Shown here piece after piece: positions 1-9,409 of a DNA stretch of 64,000 nt (its first letter is position 1; each line of letters opens with the position of its first letter). The notes beneath the pieces are model-generated. The model was not told the origin of the DNA. It searched no databases and saw only the letters and a program-made list of their open reading frames with translations. The stretch covers positions 558,001 through 622,000 of the forward strand of contig NZ_VRYZ01000001.1 of NCBI RefSeq assembly GCF_008064635.1, written 5' to 3'. The position numbers and the translations under genes were made by a program. The DNA comes from Parahaliea aestuarii. GTDB taxonomy: Bacteria > Pseudomonadota > Gammaproteobacteria > Pseudomonadales > Halieaceae.

Positions 1-1
1 G

Positions 2-955
2 GCGCCGGACCCGCTGGTGGCCAGGGACCTGATCAAGCAGCACAGTCCCGACGTCATCACCCTGGATGTGGAAATGCCGCGTATGGACGGCCTCGATTTC
101 CTCGAGCGGCTGATGCGCCTGCGCCCGATGCCGGTGCTGATGGTGTCCTCCCTGACCCAGGCCGGCTCCGAAGTGGCACTGCGTGCGCTGGAACTGGGCG
201 CCGTCGATTTCGTCGAGAAGCCGTCTATCGGTATTCGCAACGGCATGCTGGATTACAGCGACCTGATCGCCAGCAAGCTCAGGGCCGCGGCGAGCGCCCG
301 GGTGCGCCGCCACGAAGCCGCCCCGAGGGAGCGTGCGACGGTGCTGCGGGCGCCGCTGGTATCGAGTGAGAAGCTGTTCATCCTCGGCGCTTCTACCGGC
401 GGCACCGAGGCCTTGCGCAGCATACTTGAGCGCCTGCCGGCCAATGCGCCGGCCACCCTGATCGCGCAGCACATGCCGGGTGGCTTTACCCGCTCCTTCG
501 CCCAGCGCCTGAACCGCTTGTGCCAGATCGAGGTGAAGGAAGCTGAAGACGGCGAGCGCATCCTGCCGGGACACGCCTACATCGCCCCGGGGGACTCCCA
601 CCTGCGCCTGGCGCGCAGTGGTGCGAACTACATAGCCCGGCTCGATGGTGGGCCGCCGGTCAACCGTCATCGGCCCTCGGTGGATGTGCTGTTCAAATCC
701 GCGGCCGAGCAGGCAGGGCGCAACGCCATTGGCGTGTTGCTGACCGGCATGGGCAAGGACGGCGCGCAGGGCCTTTTGACCATGCGCGAGGCCGGAGCGC
801 AGACCGTGGCACAGGACGAGGCCAGTTCACTGGTGTTTGGCATGCCCCGCGAAGCGATTGCCCTGGGCGGAGCCGGCGAGGTGCTGGCGCTGGATGACAT
901 CGCGCCCTCGCTGCTGGCCAAGGCTGCGGCGTCGGGCCGGGCACAGCGCGTCTAG
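2..955 (+). CDS. cheB: CheB, protein-glutamate methylesterase/deamidase (5' partial)
   Basis: Chemotaxis receptor-modification enzyme that demethylates and deamidates MCP glutamates. The frame is open to the left edge, so the true start and the first part of the receiver domain lie outside the window; a GTG at 17 is internal. What remains is a receiver with the phospho-acceptor context [10 protein letters not shown] and the late signature VDFVEKP, a linker, and the C-terminal CheB catalytic domain with the serine motif GASTGG, the QHMPGGF histidine segment and the C-terminal GMGKDGA aspartate region, which together form the Ser-His-Asp triad. The stop lies 49 nt before the MCP gene, whose protein ends in a CheR/CheB-type tether. 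This suggests the enzyme and a substrate receptor are co-expressed. Confidence 0.96.
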   Translation, partial: APDPLVARDLIKQHSPDVITLDVEMPRMDGLDFLERLMRLRPMPVLMVSSLTQAGSEVALRALELGAVDFVEKPSIGIRNGMLDYSDLIASKLRAAASARVRRHEAAPRERATVLRAPLVSSEKLFILGASTGGTEALRSILERLPANAPATLIAQHMPGGFTRSFAQRLNRLCQIEVKEAEDGERILPGHAYIAPGDSHLRLARSGANYIARLDGGPPVNRHRPSVDVLFKSAAEQAGRNAIGVLLTGMGKDGAQGLLTMREAGAQTVAQDEASSLVFGMPREAIALGGAGEVLALDDIAPSLLAKAAASGRAQRV

Positions 956-1004
956 GGCGCAAACACTTTTTTACCAATCTCAATCAAGCAAAGGAATCGA
1001 CAGA

Positions 1005-2741
1005 ATGATAAAGCTGCTGCGGAACCTGAGAATCAACGTGGCGATGGCCACCGTGCTCTTCTGCTTTGCTGCACTGATCGGTGTAGTGGCGGCGCTGGGC
1101 TATATGGCCAGCCGTACTGCGAGCGACTCGCTGGAGCTCATTGAGCAGGAGAGCGTGGTGCAGGTCGACCACATCAACATTGCAACCAGCCTGCTTAACA
1201 GCGCCCGGGTAAAACTGGAGATGGCGGTCAACTACCTGGCCCAGGATCGCAGCCTTAACGCCGAGCGCCAGATGAATACTGCGCTGGTGGAGCTGGATGC
1301 ATCGCAGGCGCGCCTCGATGCCTTCCTCGCCGAGCCGAAAAGCGAGGAGGGGATGGAGCATGTGCTGGCGATCGAGAGCAACTTCAGCGAAGTGATGGAG
1401 CTGGTGCGGGAACAGTACGGCGCACTGGAGAAAGGCGATATTGCCGATTTTGATTCCCTGCGGCAGATGCTGGTACCGCCCAGTGACGGCCTCACCGAAG
1501 GTGTCAACGACTTTGTGGCCTACGCGGAAAACAACCGCGTGACCATGATGGAACGCTATGGCGAGCAGGTCGAGCAGTTCAGCCTGATTGGCCTCGGCCT
1601 GCTGGGACTCACTGTGGTGATGGTTGTTGTTATCTATCTCGGCCTGCGCTTCCTGGTGATCCTGCCGCTGTACCGCGCGGTGGAAAGCCTGCAGCACATC
1701 GCCGACGCGGACCTTTCGCATCCCATCGATGTGCCGGGCAACAACGAGATCGGCAAACTGTTCGCCGCCATGAATGACATGCAGCAGAGCCTGACCCGCA
1801 TCGTGACCGATGTGCGCGATAGCAGTAATTCGATCTTTACCGGTACCACGGAAATTGCCAGCGGTAACAACGACCTGTCCTCGCGCACCGAACAACAGGC
1901 GGCGTCGCTGGAGGAAACCGCGACCAGCATGGAAGAGCTGACCGCAACGGTGAAGCAGAATGCCGACAACGCGCGCCAGGCCAGTGGGCTGGCCAGCGAC
2001 GCGTCCCATACCGCAGAGCGCGGTGGCCAGGTGGTCGACCGGGTAGTGGATACCATGCAACGCATCTCGGAGAGCTCGCGCAAGATTGCCGATATCACCG
2101 GGATGATCGATTCCATCGCGTTCCAGACCAATATTCTCGCGCTGAACGCCTCGGTGGAGGCCGCTCGTGCCGGTGAGCAGGGACGCGGCTTTGCCGTGGT
2201 GGCGGGGGAAGTTCGCAATCTCGCTGGCAGCAGCGCCGATGCCGCCCACGAAATCAAGCAGCTGATCGAGAACTCTGCCGCCCAGGTGGACGAGGGCTCG
2301 CGCCTGGTGGCCGAGGCGGGTGAAACCATGAAGGAAGTGGTGAGCGCGGTGAAACGCGTGACCGACATCATGGATGAAATCTCCGCGGCATCGCAGGAGC
2401 AGAGCAGCGGTATCGACCAGGTCAGCAGCGCTGTGAGCCAGATGGATGAGGTGACCCAGCAGAACGCGACGCTGGTGCAGCAGGCCGCAGCCGCCGCGGC
2501 GTCGCTGGAGGAGCAGGCGCGACGCCTGGAGCAGGCGATGGCAACCTTCCGGCTGATGGAAGCCGGGCGCGAAGTGCAACTGGCGGAAAGGGTGGACCGG
2601 ATAGCGGAAGAGCGCCGCCAGGCGGCCAACGACCAGGAACCGGTTGCCGCGAAAGCGCGGCCCCTGGCTGTGGCGGCGAGCGGCGGCCACGCGCTGCCGC
2701 TGCGGGACGGCGCAGCCCAGGGCGACTGGGAAGAATTCTGA
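1005..2741 (+). CDS. Methyl-accepting chemotaxis protein with C-terminal DWEEF tether
   Basis: Transmembrane chemoreceptor of 578 aa. The start is the ATG at 1005 after AAGGAATCGACAGA; an upstream in-frame extension overlaps cheB and is rejected. TM1 is about residues 10–33. A roughly 155-residue periplasmic, probably four-helix-bundle ligand domain follows, then TM2 at about 191–215, HAMP to about 268, and the cytoplasmic hairpin. The conserved tip [20 protein letters not shown] lies near residues 368–390. The last five residues, DWEEF, match the xWxxF pentapeptide that recruits CheR (and CheB) to high-abundance receptors. The ligand cannot be read from sequence. It lies between cheB and cheY in one orientation, so it is probably part of a chemotaxis transcript. 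Confidence 0.95.
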   Translation: MIKLLRNLRINVAMATVLFCFAALIGVVAALGYMASRTASDSLELIEQESVVQVDHINIATSLLNSARVKLEMAVNYLAQDRSLNAERQMNTALVELDASQARLDAFLAEPKSEEGMEHVLAIESNFSEVMELVREQYGALEKGDIADFDSLRQMLVPPSDGLTEGVNDFVAYAENNRVTMMERYGEQVEQFSLIGLGLLGLTVVMVVVIYLGLRFLVILPLYRAVESLQHIADADLSHPIDVPGNNEIGKLFAAMNDMQQSLTRIVTDVRDSSNSIFTGTTEIASGNNDLSSRTEQQAASLEETATSMEELTATVKQNADNARQASGLASDASHTAERGGQVVDRVVDTMQRISESSRKIADITGMIDSIAFQTNILALNASVEAARAGEQGRGFAVVAGEVRNLAGSSADAAHEIKQLIENSAAQVDEGSRLVAEAGETMKEVVSAVKRVTDIMDEISAASQEQSSGIDQVSSAVSQMDEVTQQNATLVQQAAAAAASLEEQARRLEQAMATFRLMEAGREVQLAERVDRIAEERRQAANDQEPVAAKARPLAVAASGGHALPLRDGAAQGDWEEF

Positions 2742-2796
2742 ACAGCGGCTGGCACCGGGTAGCGGCGCGCAGCAAGCAATATTGACGAGGCAAGTA

Positions 2797-3186
2797 ATGA
2801 TGGACAAGAACATGAGTATCCTGGTGGTGGATGACTTCCCCACCATGCGCAGGATCATTCGCAGTCTGCTCAAGGAGCTGGGCTACAACAACGTCGACGA
2901 GGCAGAGGACGGGCAGGAGGCGCTGGCCAAGCTGCGCGGCGGCAGCTTCGAGTTCGTGGTATCGGACTGGAACATGCCCAACCTGGACGGACTGGAGATG
3001 CTCAAGCAGATCCGCGAGGACAGTGCACTGCAGTCGCTGCCGGTGTTGATGGTGACGGCGGAGGCGAAGAAGGAAAACATCATTGCCGCGGCCCAGGCCG
3101 GCGCCAATGGCTATGTCGTCAAACCCTTCACCGCGGCAACGCTGGAGGAGAAACTCAACAAAATCTTCGAGAAGCTCGGTAACTGA
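2797..3186 (+). CDS. cheY: CheY, chemotaxis response regulator
   Basis: Single-domain receiver of 129 aa that, when phosphorylated, binds the flagellar switch. With the ATG at 2797 (GAGG six bases upstream) the key residues fall at the E. coli numbers: acidic pocket D12/D13, phospho-acceptor D57 (SDWNMPN), T87 (VTAEAKK) and K109 (VVKPF). This supports that start over the adjacent ATG at 2800. The C-terminal half, including [14 protein letters not shown], is almost identical to enterobacterial CheY. It is followed 29 nt later by cheZ, giving a phosphorylation/dephosphorylation pair. Confidence 0.98.
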   Translation: MMDKNMSILVVDDFPTMRRIIRSLLKELGYNNVDEAEDGQEALAKLRGGSFEFVVSDWNMPNLDGLEMLKQIREDSALQSLPVLMVTAEAKKENIIAAAQAGANGYVVKPFTAATLEEKLNKIFEKLGN

Positions 3187-3215
3187 CGGTGCCGGCAATG
3201 GCAGGAGACTTGAGT

Positions 3216-3902
3216 ATGACGATGAATGTGACGCCGCTGCCCGCTGCCGAGGGACAGACCAGCGATGAACTGGTACAACGGGTCGGTCAGCTGACCCGCA
3301 TGCTGCGCGACAGCATGCGCGAACTCGGCCTGGACAAGGAAGTGGAAAAGGCCGCCCAGGCGATTCCCGACGCCCGCGAAAGACTGACCTACGTAGCCTC
3401 GATGACGGAGCAGGCCGCCGAGCGCGCCCTCAATGCCATCGATCGCGCCCAGCCCCTGCAGACCGAGCTGGAAGAGAAGGCGCGGGAACTGGACGAGAGC
3501 TGGAAGGGCTGGTTCGAGGCGCCCCTGGAACTGGACTCGGCGCGCGATCTGGTGACGGAAACCCGGGGATTCCTGTCGGCCATACCGGAGCTGACCCGCG
3601 CCACCAACCAGGAACTGCTGGAAATCATGATGGCCCAGGATTTCCAGGACCTGACCGGCCAGGTCATCAAGAAAATGATGGACGTGATTCGCGAGGTGGA
3701 GCGCCAGTTGCTGCAGGTGCTGCTGGACAGCGTGCCGGAAGGGCGCGAGCGGGAGGACATGCAGCGCCGCTTGAATGAACCCACCGAGCAGCGGCAGCAG
3801 GCGGATTCCCTGCTCAATGGTCCCCAGGTGGGCGAGGGGGGAGAAGACGTGGTCAGCAGCCAGGACCAGGTGGACTCCCTGCTGGACGAGCTGGGCTTCT
3901 GA
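3216..3902 (+). CDS. cheZ: CheZ, CheY-P phosphatase
   Basis: Dephosphorylates CheY-P. The 228-aa protein is largely helical. It has the catalytic glutamine motif DFQDLTGQVIKKM (Gln149, equivalent to E. coli Gln147). Its C-terminal peptide DSLLDELGF is close to the E. coli CheZ helix that grips CheY. The start at 3216 is chosen because AGGAGA lies 7 nt upstream; ATG 3198 and GTG 3189 lack such a site. After the stop, a GC-rich hairpin (GCCCGGG at 3914–3920 pairing with 3931–3937) may reduce read-through into the flagellar export genes. Confidence 0.96.
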   Translation: MTMNVTPLPAAEGQTSDELVQRVGQLTRMLRDSMRELGLDKEVEKAAQAIPDARERLTYVASMTEQAAERALNAIDRAQPLQTELEEKARELDESWKGWFEAPLELDSARDLVTETRGFLSAIPELTRATNQELLEIMMAQDFQDLTGQVIKKMMDVIREVERQLLQVLLDSVPEGREREDMQRRLNEPTEQRQQADSLLNGPQVGEGGEDVVSSQDQVDSLLDELGF

Positions 3903-4065
3903 TGTCCCCGCGGGCCCGGGCCTTTTGAATCCCGGGCTGCATCCTCTCTACGGTGCGCTGCGCTAGCCGAGAATAGCGCGCTTTTGCATGCGTTAATTGC
4001 CGCTTCGGCGGCGGGCCTCAGTGACGACAATGGGCGGCGTTCATTAATACTGCCCACTGTCCCCT

Positions 4066-5223
4066 ATGGCTGACGATTCCAGCGACCAGGAAAAAACCGA
4101 AGCCGCCACCCCCCGGCGCCTGGAAAAGGCCCGCGAAGAGGGGCAGGTGCCGCGATCCCGCGAACTGGCCACCTTTATGTTGCTGCTGGGCGGCGTGGCG
4201 GGCCTGTGGTCGATGGCCTCGGTACTGGGGCCCCAGCTCGGGCTGGTGATGGAGCAGTCGCTGCTGTTCGAACGCCGCCAGGCCTTCGAGCCCGGCCCTA
4301 TGGTCATGTCGGCCGCCACCCTGGTCGAGCACACCCTGATGGCGCTGATTCCGCTTTTTCTGGTGCTGGCCCTCCTGGCGCTGGCGGCGCCGATGTTGCT
4401 CGGCGGCTGGTCGATGAGCGCCAAATCCCTGAAGCCGCAGTTTTCCCGCCTGAACCCGATCAAAGGCCTGAAGCGCCAGTTTTCCAGCCAGGCCCTGGCC
4501 GAGCTGGGCAAGGCGATCGCCAAATCCGTGCTGGTGGGCTGCGTTGCGGTCTGGTTCCTGCACAGTCGGCGCGGTGAGTTCATGGCGCTGATGGACTTCC
4601 CGGTGGCCGAGGCGGTGGCCTCTGCCCTGCGTCTGGCGGTGACCGCCTGCGCCCTGATGGTGCTGGCGCTGGTGCTGGTGATCGGGCTGGATGTGCCCTA
4701 CCAGCTCTGGAGTCACGCCAAAAAGCTGCGCATGAGCAAGGAAGAGATTCGTCGCGAGCACAAGGAAACCGAAGGTGATCCGCAGCTCAAGGCGCGCATA
4801 CGGGCCCAGCAGCAGACCGTGGCGCGCTCGCGCATGATGAGCAAGGTGCCGGAGGCCGATGTGGTGATCACCAACCCTACGCACTATGCCGTGGCCCTGC
4901 GCTACGACGAGGCGCGGATGTCCGCGCCGCGGGTGGTTGCAAAGGGCGCAGATGCGGTCGCGGCGCGGATTCGCGAACTGGCGGCAGAGCACGGTGTGCC
5001 CCTGCTGGAGGCGCCGCCGCTGGCGCGGGCGCTGCACCGCCACGTGGACCTGGATCGAGAGGTACCCACGGGCCTCTATACCGCCGTGGCGGAAGTACTG
5101 GCCTGGGCCTTCCGCCTGCGACGCGTGCGCGAGGAGGGCGGGCTGGAACCGGATGCGCCGCTCGAATTGCCGGTGCCGCTGGAGCTCGAAGTGCCGGCCG
5201 CGCAAGAGGACAGTGAATCATGA
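4066..5223 (+). CDS. flhB: FlhB, flagellar export apparatus substrate-specificity switch
   Basis: Inner-membrane component of the flagellar type III export gate. The 385-aa protein has the family N-terminus (SDQEKTEAATPRRLEKAREEG), four membrane spans between about residues 30 and 215, and a cytoplasmic domain with the autocleavage motif NPTH (Asn270–Pro271). Cleavage there switches export from rod/hook to filament substrates. The tail beyond about 350 is Glu/Pro-rich. The stop codon overlaps the flhA start (ATGA at 5220–5223), so translation is probably coupled. 163 nt separate it from cheZ, room for a promoter, but no clear sigma-28 or sigma-54 site was found. Confidence 0.97.
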   Translation: MADDSSDQEKTEAATPRRLEKAREEGQVPRSRELATFMLLLGGVAGLWSMASVLGPQLGLVMEQSLLFERRQAFEPGPMVMSAATLVEHTLMALIPLFLVLALLALAAPMLLGGWSMSAKSLKPQFSRLNPIKGLKRQFSSQALAELGKAIAKSVLVGCVAVWFLHSRRGEFMALMDFPVAEAVASALRLAVTACALMVLALVLVIGLDVPYQLWSHAKKLRMSKEEIRREHKETEGDPQLKARIRAQQQTVARSRMMSKVPEADVVITNPTHYAVALRYDEARMSAPRVVAKGADAVAARIRELAAEHGVPLLEAPPLARALHRHVDLDREVPTGLYTAVAEVLAWAFRLRRVREEGGLEPDAPLELPVPLELEVPAAQEDSES

Positions 5224-7301
5224 ACGGACTCGGCCGTTATACCAGCGCAGTGCGCTGGCCGGAGCGGGAGCAGATGCAGGTATTGGCGGGGCCGCTGCTG
5301 ATTTTGCTGGTCATGGCCATGCTGATCCTGCCGCTGCCGCCCTTTGTTCTGGATCTCTTCTTTACTTTCAATATTGCGCTGGCGGTCATGGTACTGCTGG
5401 TCAGCATGTTCACCCTGAGTGCGCTGGAATTCGCTGCCTTCCCCGCGGTACTGCTGTTTACCACCCTGCTGCGACTGTCACTGAACGTCGCCTCTACCCG
5501 CGTGGTATTGATGGAGGGGCACCAGGGCGGCGCCGCCGCGGGCCGGGTCATCGAGGCCTTCGGCCAGTTCCTGGTGGGGGGCAATTTCGCCGTGGGCTTG
5601 GTGGTGTTCCTGATTCTGGTGGTGATCAACTTCATGGTAATCACCAAGGGCGCCGGGCGCATCGCCGAGGTGGGCGCGCGCTTCATGCTCGATGCCATGC
5701 CCGGCAAGCAGATGGCGATCGATGCCGACCTGAACGCGGGCCTGATTGGTGAAGAGGAGGCCCGGGCGCGCCGCACCGAGGTGGCTCTGGAAGCGGACTT
5801 CTACGGTTCGATGGACGGCGCCAGCAAGTTCGTGCGCGGCGACGCGGTCGCCGGCTTGATCATTATGTTCGTCAATATCATCGGCGGCCTGTTGATTGGC
5901 ATCGTGCAGCACGACATGTCCTTTGCCGATGCCGGCAAGACCTACACCCTGCTGACCATCGGCGATGGCCTGGTGGCGCAGATCCCCGCCCTGGTGATCT
6001 CCACCGCGGCGGGCGTCACCGTATCCCGTGTCAACACCGATCAGGACGTGGGGCAGCAGATGATCAGCCAGTTGCTGATCAACCCCAAGGTACTGGCGCT
6101 GTCGGCGGCCGTGATGGGCTTGCTGGGCATGGTGCCCGGCATGCCCAACCTGGTGTTCCTGCTGTTCACCGGCACCCTGGGCGGCCTGGCCTGGTGGCTG
6201 TCGCGCCAGCGCGACGACCGCATTGCAGAGGAACAGATCAACGACGGCCCGCTGCCCACGGCCGAAGTGCCGGAGGCGAGCTGGGACGACGTCGAGCTGG
6301 TGGACATGCTGGGCATGGAAGTGGGGCATCGCCTGATTCCGCTGGTGGATCACCGCCAGCAGGGGGAACTGCTCGGCCGCATAAAGAGCGTGCGCAAGAA
6401 GTTCGCCCAGGAGATTGGCTTCCTGCCGCCGGTGGTGCACATCCGCGACAACCTGGAGCTGGAAGCCAACCGCTATGTCATTACCCTCAAGGGCGCCGAG
6501 GTCGGCCGTGGCGAAGCCTTCCCCGGCCAGTGGCTGGCGATCGATCCCGGCCAGCTCACCGGGGAAGTGGCGGGTACCGTCACCCGCGACCCTGCCTTTG
6601 GCCTGCCGGCGGTGTGGATCGAGGCCGGGCAGCGCGAGCTTGCCCAGGTCTACGGCTACACCGTGGTGGATGCCAGCACCGTGGTCGCCACCCATCTCAA
6701 TCACCTGCTGCTGCAACACGCCGCCGAAATGCTCGGACGGCAGGAAGTGCAGCACCTGCTGGACAAGCTCGGCAGCGGCAACAAGGCGCTGGTGGAAGAT
6801 GTGGTGCCCAAGCGGGTGTCCATGACCACCCTGCAGCGCCTGCTGCAGCAGCTATTGCAGGAAGAGGTGTCCATTCGCGACCTGCGCACCATTCTCGACA
6901 CCCTGGCGGAGCAGGGCGGCGATGGCGAGCCCGACGAGTTGCTGGCCCAGGTGCGGATCGCCCTGGGGCGCGCCATTACCTACCAGTGGTTCCCCGGAGA
7001 CGAGACCCTGCACGTGATCGGTCTGGACAGCGCCCTGGAACAGGTGCTGTTGCAGGGGGTTGCCAGTGGCGATGCGCTGGAACCGGGCCTGGCGGAAACC
7101 CTGATGAATGAAGCACAGGCGACGCTGGAAGCCCAGGAGCAGGCCGGCGATCCGCCGGTGCTGGTGGTGCCTCCGTCACTGCGCCTGCCGCTGGCGAAAT
7201 TCCTGCGCCGTCGCCTGCCGCAGATGGCGGTGATGTCGCAATCCGAAATACCCCATGAACGCAGTGTGAGGATGACCAGAATGATAGGGGCTCAAGCATG
7301 A
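5220..7301 (+). CDS. flhA: FlhA, flagellar export gate protein
   Basis: Large export-gate subunit that forms the nonameric ring docking chaperone–substrate complexes. Length (693 aa) is normal. About eight membrane helices occupy residues 15–320, with the conserved loop containing GKQMAIDADLNAGLIGEEEA. The cytoplasmic four-subdomain region follows from about 345 to the end. The ATG overlaps the flhB stop and the stop overlaps the flhF ATG (7298–7301), so flhB-flhA-flhF is a tightly coupled set. Confidence 0.98.
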   Translation: MNGLGRYTSAVRWPEREQMQVLAGPLLILLVMAMLILPLPPFVLDLFFTFNIALAVMVLLVSMFTLSALEFAAFPAVLLFTTLLRLSLNVASTRVVLMEGHQGGAAAGRVIEAFGQFLVGGNFAVGLVVFLILVVINFMVITKGAGRIAEVGARFMLDAMPGKQMAIDADLNAGLIGEEEARARRTEVALEADFYGSMDGASKFVRGDAVAGLIIMFVNIIGGLLIGIVQHDMSFADAGKTYTLLTIGDGLVAQIPALVISTAAGVTVSRVNTDQDVGQQMISQLLINPKVLALSAAVMGLLGMVPGMPNLVFLLFTGTLGGLAWWLSRQRDDRIAEEQINDGPLPTAEVPEASWDDVELVDMLGMEVGHRLIPLVDHRQQGELLGRIKSVRKKFAQEIGFLPPVVHIRDNLELEANRYVITLKGAEVGRGEAFPGQWLAIDPGQLTGEVAGTVTRDPAFGLPAVWIEAGQRELAQVYGYTVVDASTVVATHLNHLLLQHAAEMLGRQEVQHLLDKLGSGNKALVEDVVPKRVSMTTLQRLLQQLLQEEVSIRDLRTILDTLAEQGGDGEPDELLAQVRIALGRAITYQWFPGDETLHVIGLDSALEQVLLQGVASGDALEPGLAETLMNEAQATLEAQEQAGDPPVLVVPPSLRLPLAKFLRRRLPQMAVMSQSEIPHERSVRMTRMIGAQA

Positions 7302-9409
7302 CCGTGAAGCGTTTTGTCGGTACCAGTAGTCGTGAAGCCATGCGCCAGGTAAGGGCGGTACTGGGTGAAGACGCGCTGATCATCGCCAACCGGCCCACCG
7401 ATGCCGGCATTGAGATCCTCGCCATGGCCGACGGCGAGGCGGGCGGCGCAGAGACAGTCAGCCTGGCGCCCAAGCCGCGCTTGCAGGCCGTAGAAACCAG
7501 CACCGCGGGCGCTGTCGATACGGCGAGCCTGCTGGCATCTCACGAGCGCCTGTTGAATGAAGTACAGGCCATGCGGGAAATGCTCGACGCGGCCCGGCCT
7601 CCGCAACCGGTCGAGGTGGATACCCCGGACGAAGCCGGAGAGCAGCAGTACAAGGACCTGCGCAGCCGTCTGCTCGGTGCCGGCTTCGGCGCCGGCCTGG
7701 CAGAGGATATCGCCGCCACCGCCGGCCCCGGCCTGACGCCCGGGGCAGCCACCGATACCTGGCTGGTGCGACAGCTACAGAACCGCCTGCGCACACCGGC
7801 CGATGCGGTTGCCGAACTGGAAGAGGGCGGGCTGCTGGCCCTGGTCGGCCCCACCGGTGTCGGTAAAACCACAACCGCGGCCAAGCTCGCCGCGCGCTAT
7901 GCCATGCGTTACGGCTCCGGCGATATCGCCCTGGTCAGCGCCGACCACTACCGGGTGGGTGCACGCGACCAGCTCAAGGTGTACGCCGACCTGCTGGGTG
8001 TGGCCATGCATGTGCTGGCACCCGGCGAATCGCTGGCGGACCTGCCGCAGGACATCGCCAGCAAACCCCTGTTGATCGTCGATACCGCCGGCATGGGCCA
8101 GCGCGACCAACGGCTGCGGGAACAGATGCAGCAGCTCGCTGGCGGTACGCGCCCGGTGCGCGCGGTGCTGATGGTGAATGCCTCGTCCCAGGCGGAGACC
8201 CTCGACGACACGGTGGTGGCTTATCGCGAGGCGGCGCGCAGCGCAGGCGTGGAGATCGTCAACGCCATTGTCAGCAAGCTCGACGAGGCGCCCCGTCTGG
8301 GGCCAGCTCTGGCCACGATCATGCGCCACAACCTGTGTCTGCACTTCGTGGCTTATGGCCAGCGTGTGCCCGAGGACCTGGCGCCTGCCGCCGCCGGCGA
8401 GCTGATGAGTGAGGCACTGATGGCCAGCGCGTCGCCAGAGGATGAAGTGGCCGGCGCTCGCGATCCGCTGGATCGCGGGCTGGCGCTGCAAAGCGTGTGG
8501 CAACAGCTGAGCCGGGAGTTGGGGGAGCTGGATTCCCTGCAGCGGGTCTGGGGCGGCGAAGCGGCGGCGGCACTTGCCGAGGCACCGGCCGCAACGCGCT
8601 TTCTGGTACAGGGGCGCGATGCCACAGAAGACTTTCTGGCCCTGGATCGCGGTGGTCTGGCCCTGCTGTCACCGGTCGCTGCCGGGCCTGCACGGCAACT
8701 GCCGCAGCGGGCGGAGGGCTGTGGCCTGATGCTGTCGAAATTACCCGATAGCCACTCTGCACTGATGCTGCTGGAACGACAGATTCCCTGGCTGGTAGCG
8801 GCATCGCACCAGAGTCGGGTGTACTGCGAAGGTCAGCGGATGCCCCTGTCCCAGCTCTGGTCCCGCGCCGAGAGCGCCGGAGCCATGGCGGTGAACTTCC
8901 GCGCTCGCGAAGTACAACTGCGCCTGCACACGGTAACCGTGTACGCCGCTCCCGGTGGCCGTCGCCGCCGTTGCAGCGTGCGTCTGCGGGCTTGTCTGGG
9001 CGAGTTGCGCAACCTGGATACGGGCGCTGTGGTCGGAAGACGCTACTGGCTGGCCCCGGCGGAACTGCACGCCGATGACTGTCGCGCCCTGTTGGCGCAG
9101 CAGATGTTTGCAGAGACCTTCTTTGCGCTCCGGCGCAAGGCGTCTGATCTGCTCGGTGAACGCCTGCCGACCTGGCGCGGGCAGGCCGCGCGCCTGCACT
9201 GTGTGGCCCACGGCCTTGCCGCTTTGGCATGCAGACTGGATGGCGACCACTCCGAGTGGGCGCTGGATGTGCGGGCACAGTTGCTGGCGCTGGATGGCCG
9301 TACCCGCCGCCGCTCACCTCAGCTGTTGTTACAGGCCCTGCTGCAGTTATTCGGTCAGCGCGAGGCCCTGCGCAGGCTGGCACTGTCACTGCCCGCCGGC
9401 AACGCATGA
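7298..9409 (+). CDS. flhF: FlhF, SRP-type GTPase for polar flagellum placement, with a long C-terminal extension
   Basis: FlhF sets number and position of polar flagella. The N-terminus (MTVKRFVGTSSREAMRQVRA) is the FlhF basic domain. A Pro/Glu-rich linker precedes the NG GTPase domain at about 110–385, with G1 GPTGVGKTTTAAK (residues 184–196), the DTAGMGQRD G3 segment and the SKLDEAP G4-type motif. At 703 aa it is much longer than typical FlhF (roughly 400–500 aa). The extra ~310 residues after about 390 are Leu/Ala/Arg-rich and match no family I recognise. The reading frame is intact and GC-rich like its neighbours. It overlaps the next gene by four bases. Confidence 0.93.
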   Translation: MTVKRFVGTSSREAMRQVRAVLGEDALIIANRPTDAGIEILAMADGEAGGAETVSLAPKPRLQAVETSTAGAVDTASLLASHERLLNEVQAMREMLDAARPPQPVEVDTPDEAGEQQYKDLRSRLLGAGFGAGLAEDIAATAGPGLTPGAATDTWLVRQLQNRLRTPADAVAELEEGGLLALVGPTGVGKTTTAAKLAARYAMRYGSGDIALVSADHYRVGARDQLKVYADLLGVAMHVLAPGESLADLPQDIASKPLLIVDTAGMGQRDQRLREQMQQLAGGTRPVRAVLMVNASSQAETLDDTVVAYREAARSAGVEIVNAIVSKLDEAPRLGPALATIMRHNLCLHFVAYGQRVPEDLAPAAAGELMSEALMASASPEDEVAGARDPLDRGLALQSVWQQLSRELGELDSLQRVWGGEAAAALAEAPAATRFLVQGRDATEDFLALDRGGLALLSPVAAGPARQLPQRAEGCGLMLSKLPDSHSALMLLERQIPWLVAASHQSRVYCEGQRMPLSQLWSRAESAGAMAVNFRAREVQLRLHTVTVYAAPGGRRRRCSVRLRACLGELRNLDTGAVVGRRYWLAPAELHADDCRALLAQQMFAETFFALRRKASDLLGERLPTWRGQAARLHCVAHGLAALACRLDGDHSEWALDVRAQLLALDGRTRRRSPQLLLQALLQLFGQREALRRLALSLPAGNA

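Noticed and set aside
984-2873. A 629-codon minus-strand frame opposite the MCP gene
   Set aside because: Composition is the mirror of the MCP reading frame (His/Ala/Leu-rich) with no domain signature; treated as a shadow.
3960-4065. A sigma-28-like −10 (GCCGAGAA) upstream of flhB
   Set aside because: No TAAA-type −35 at the required spacing, so promoter status cannot be supported.
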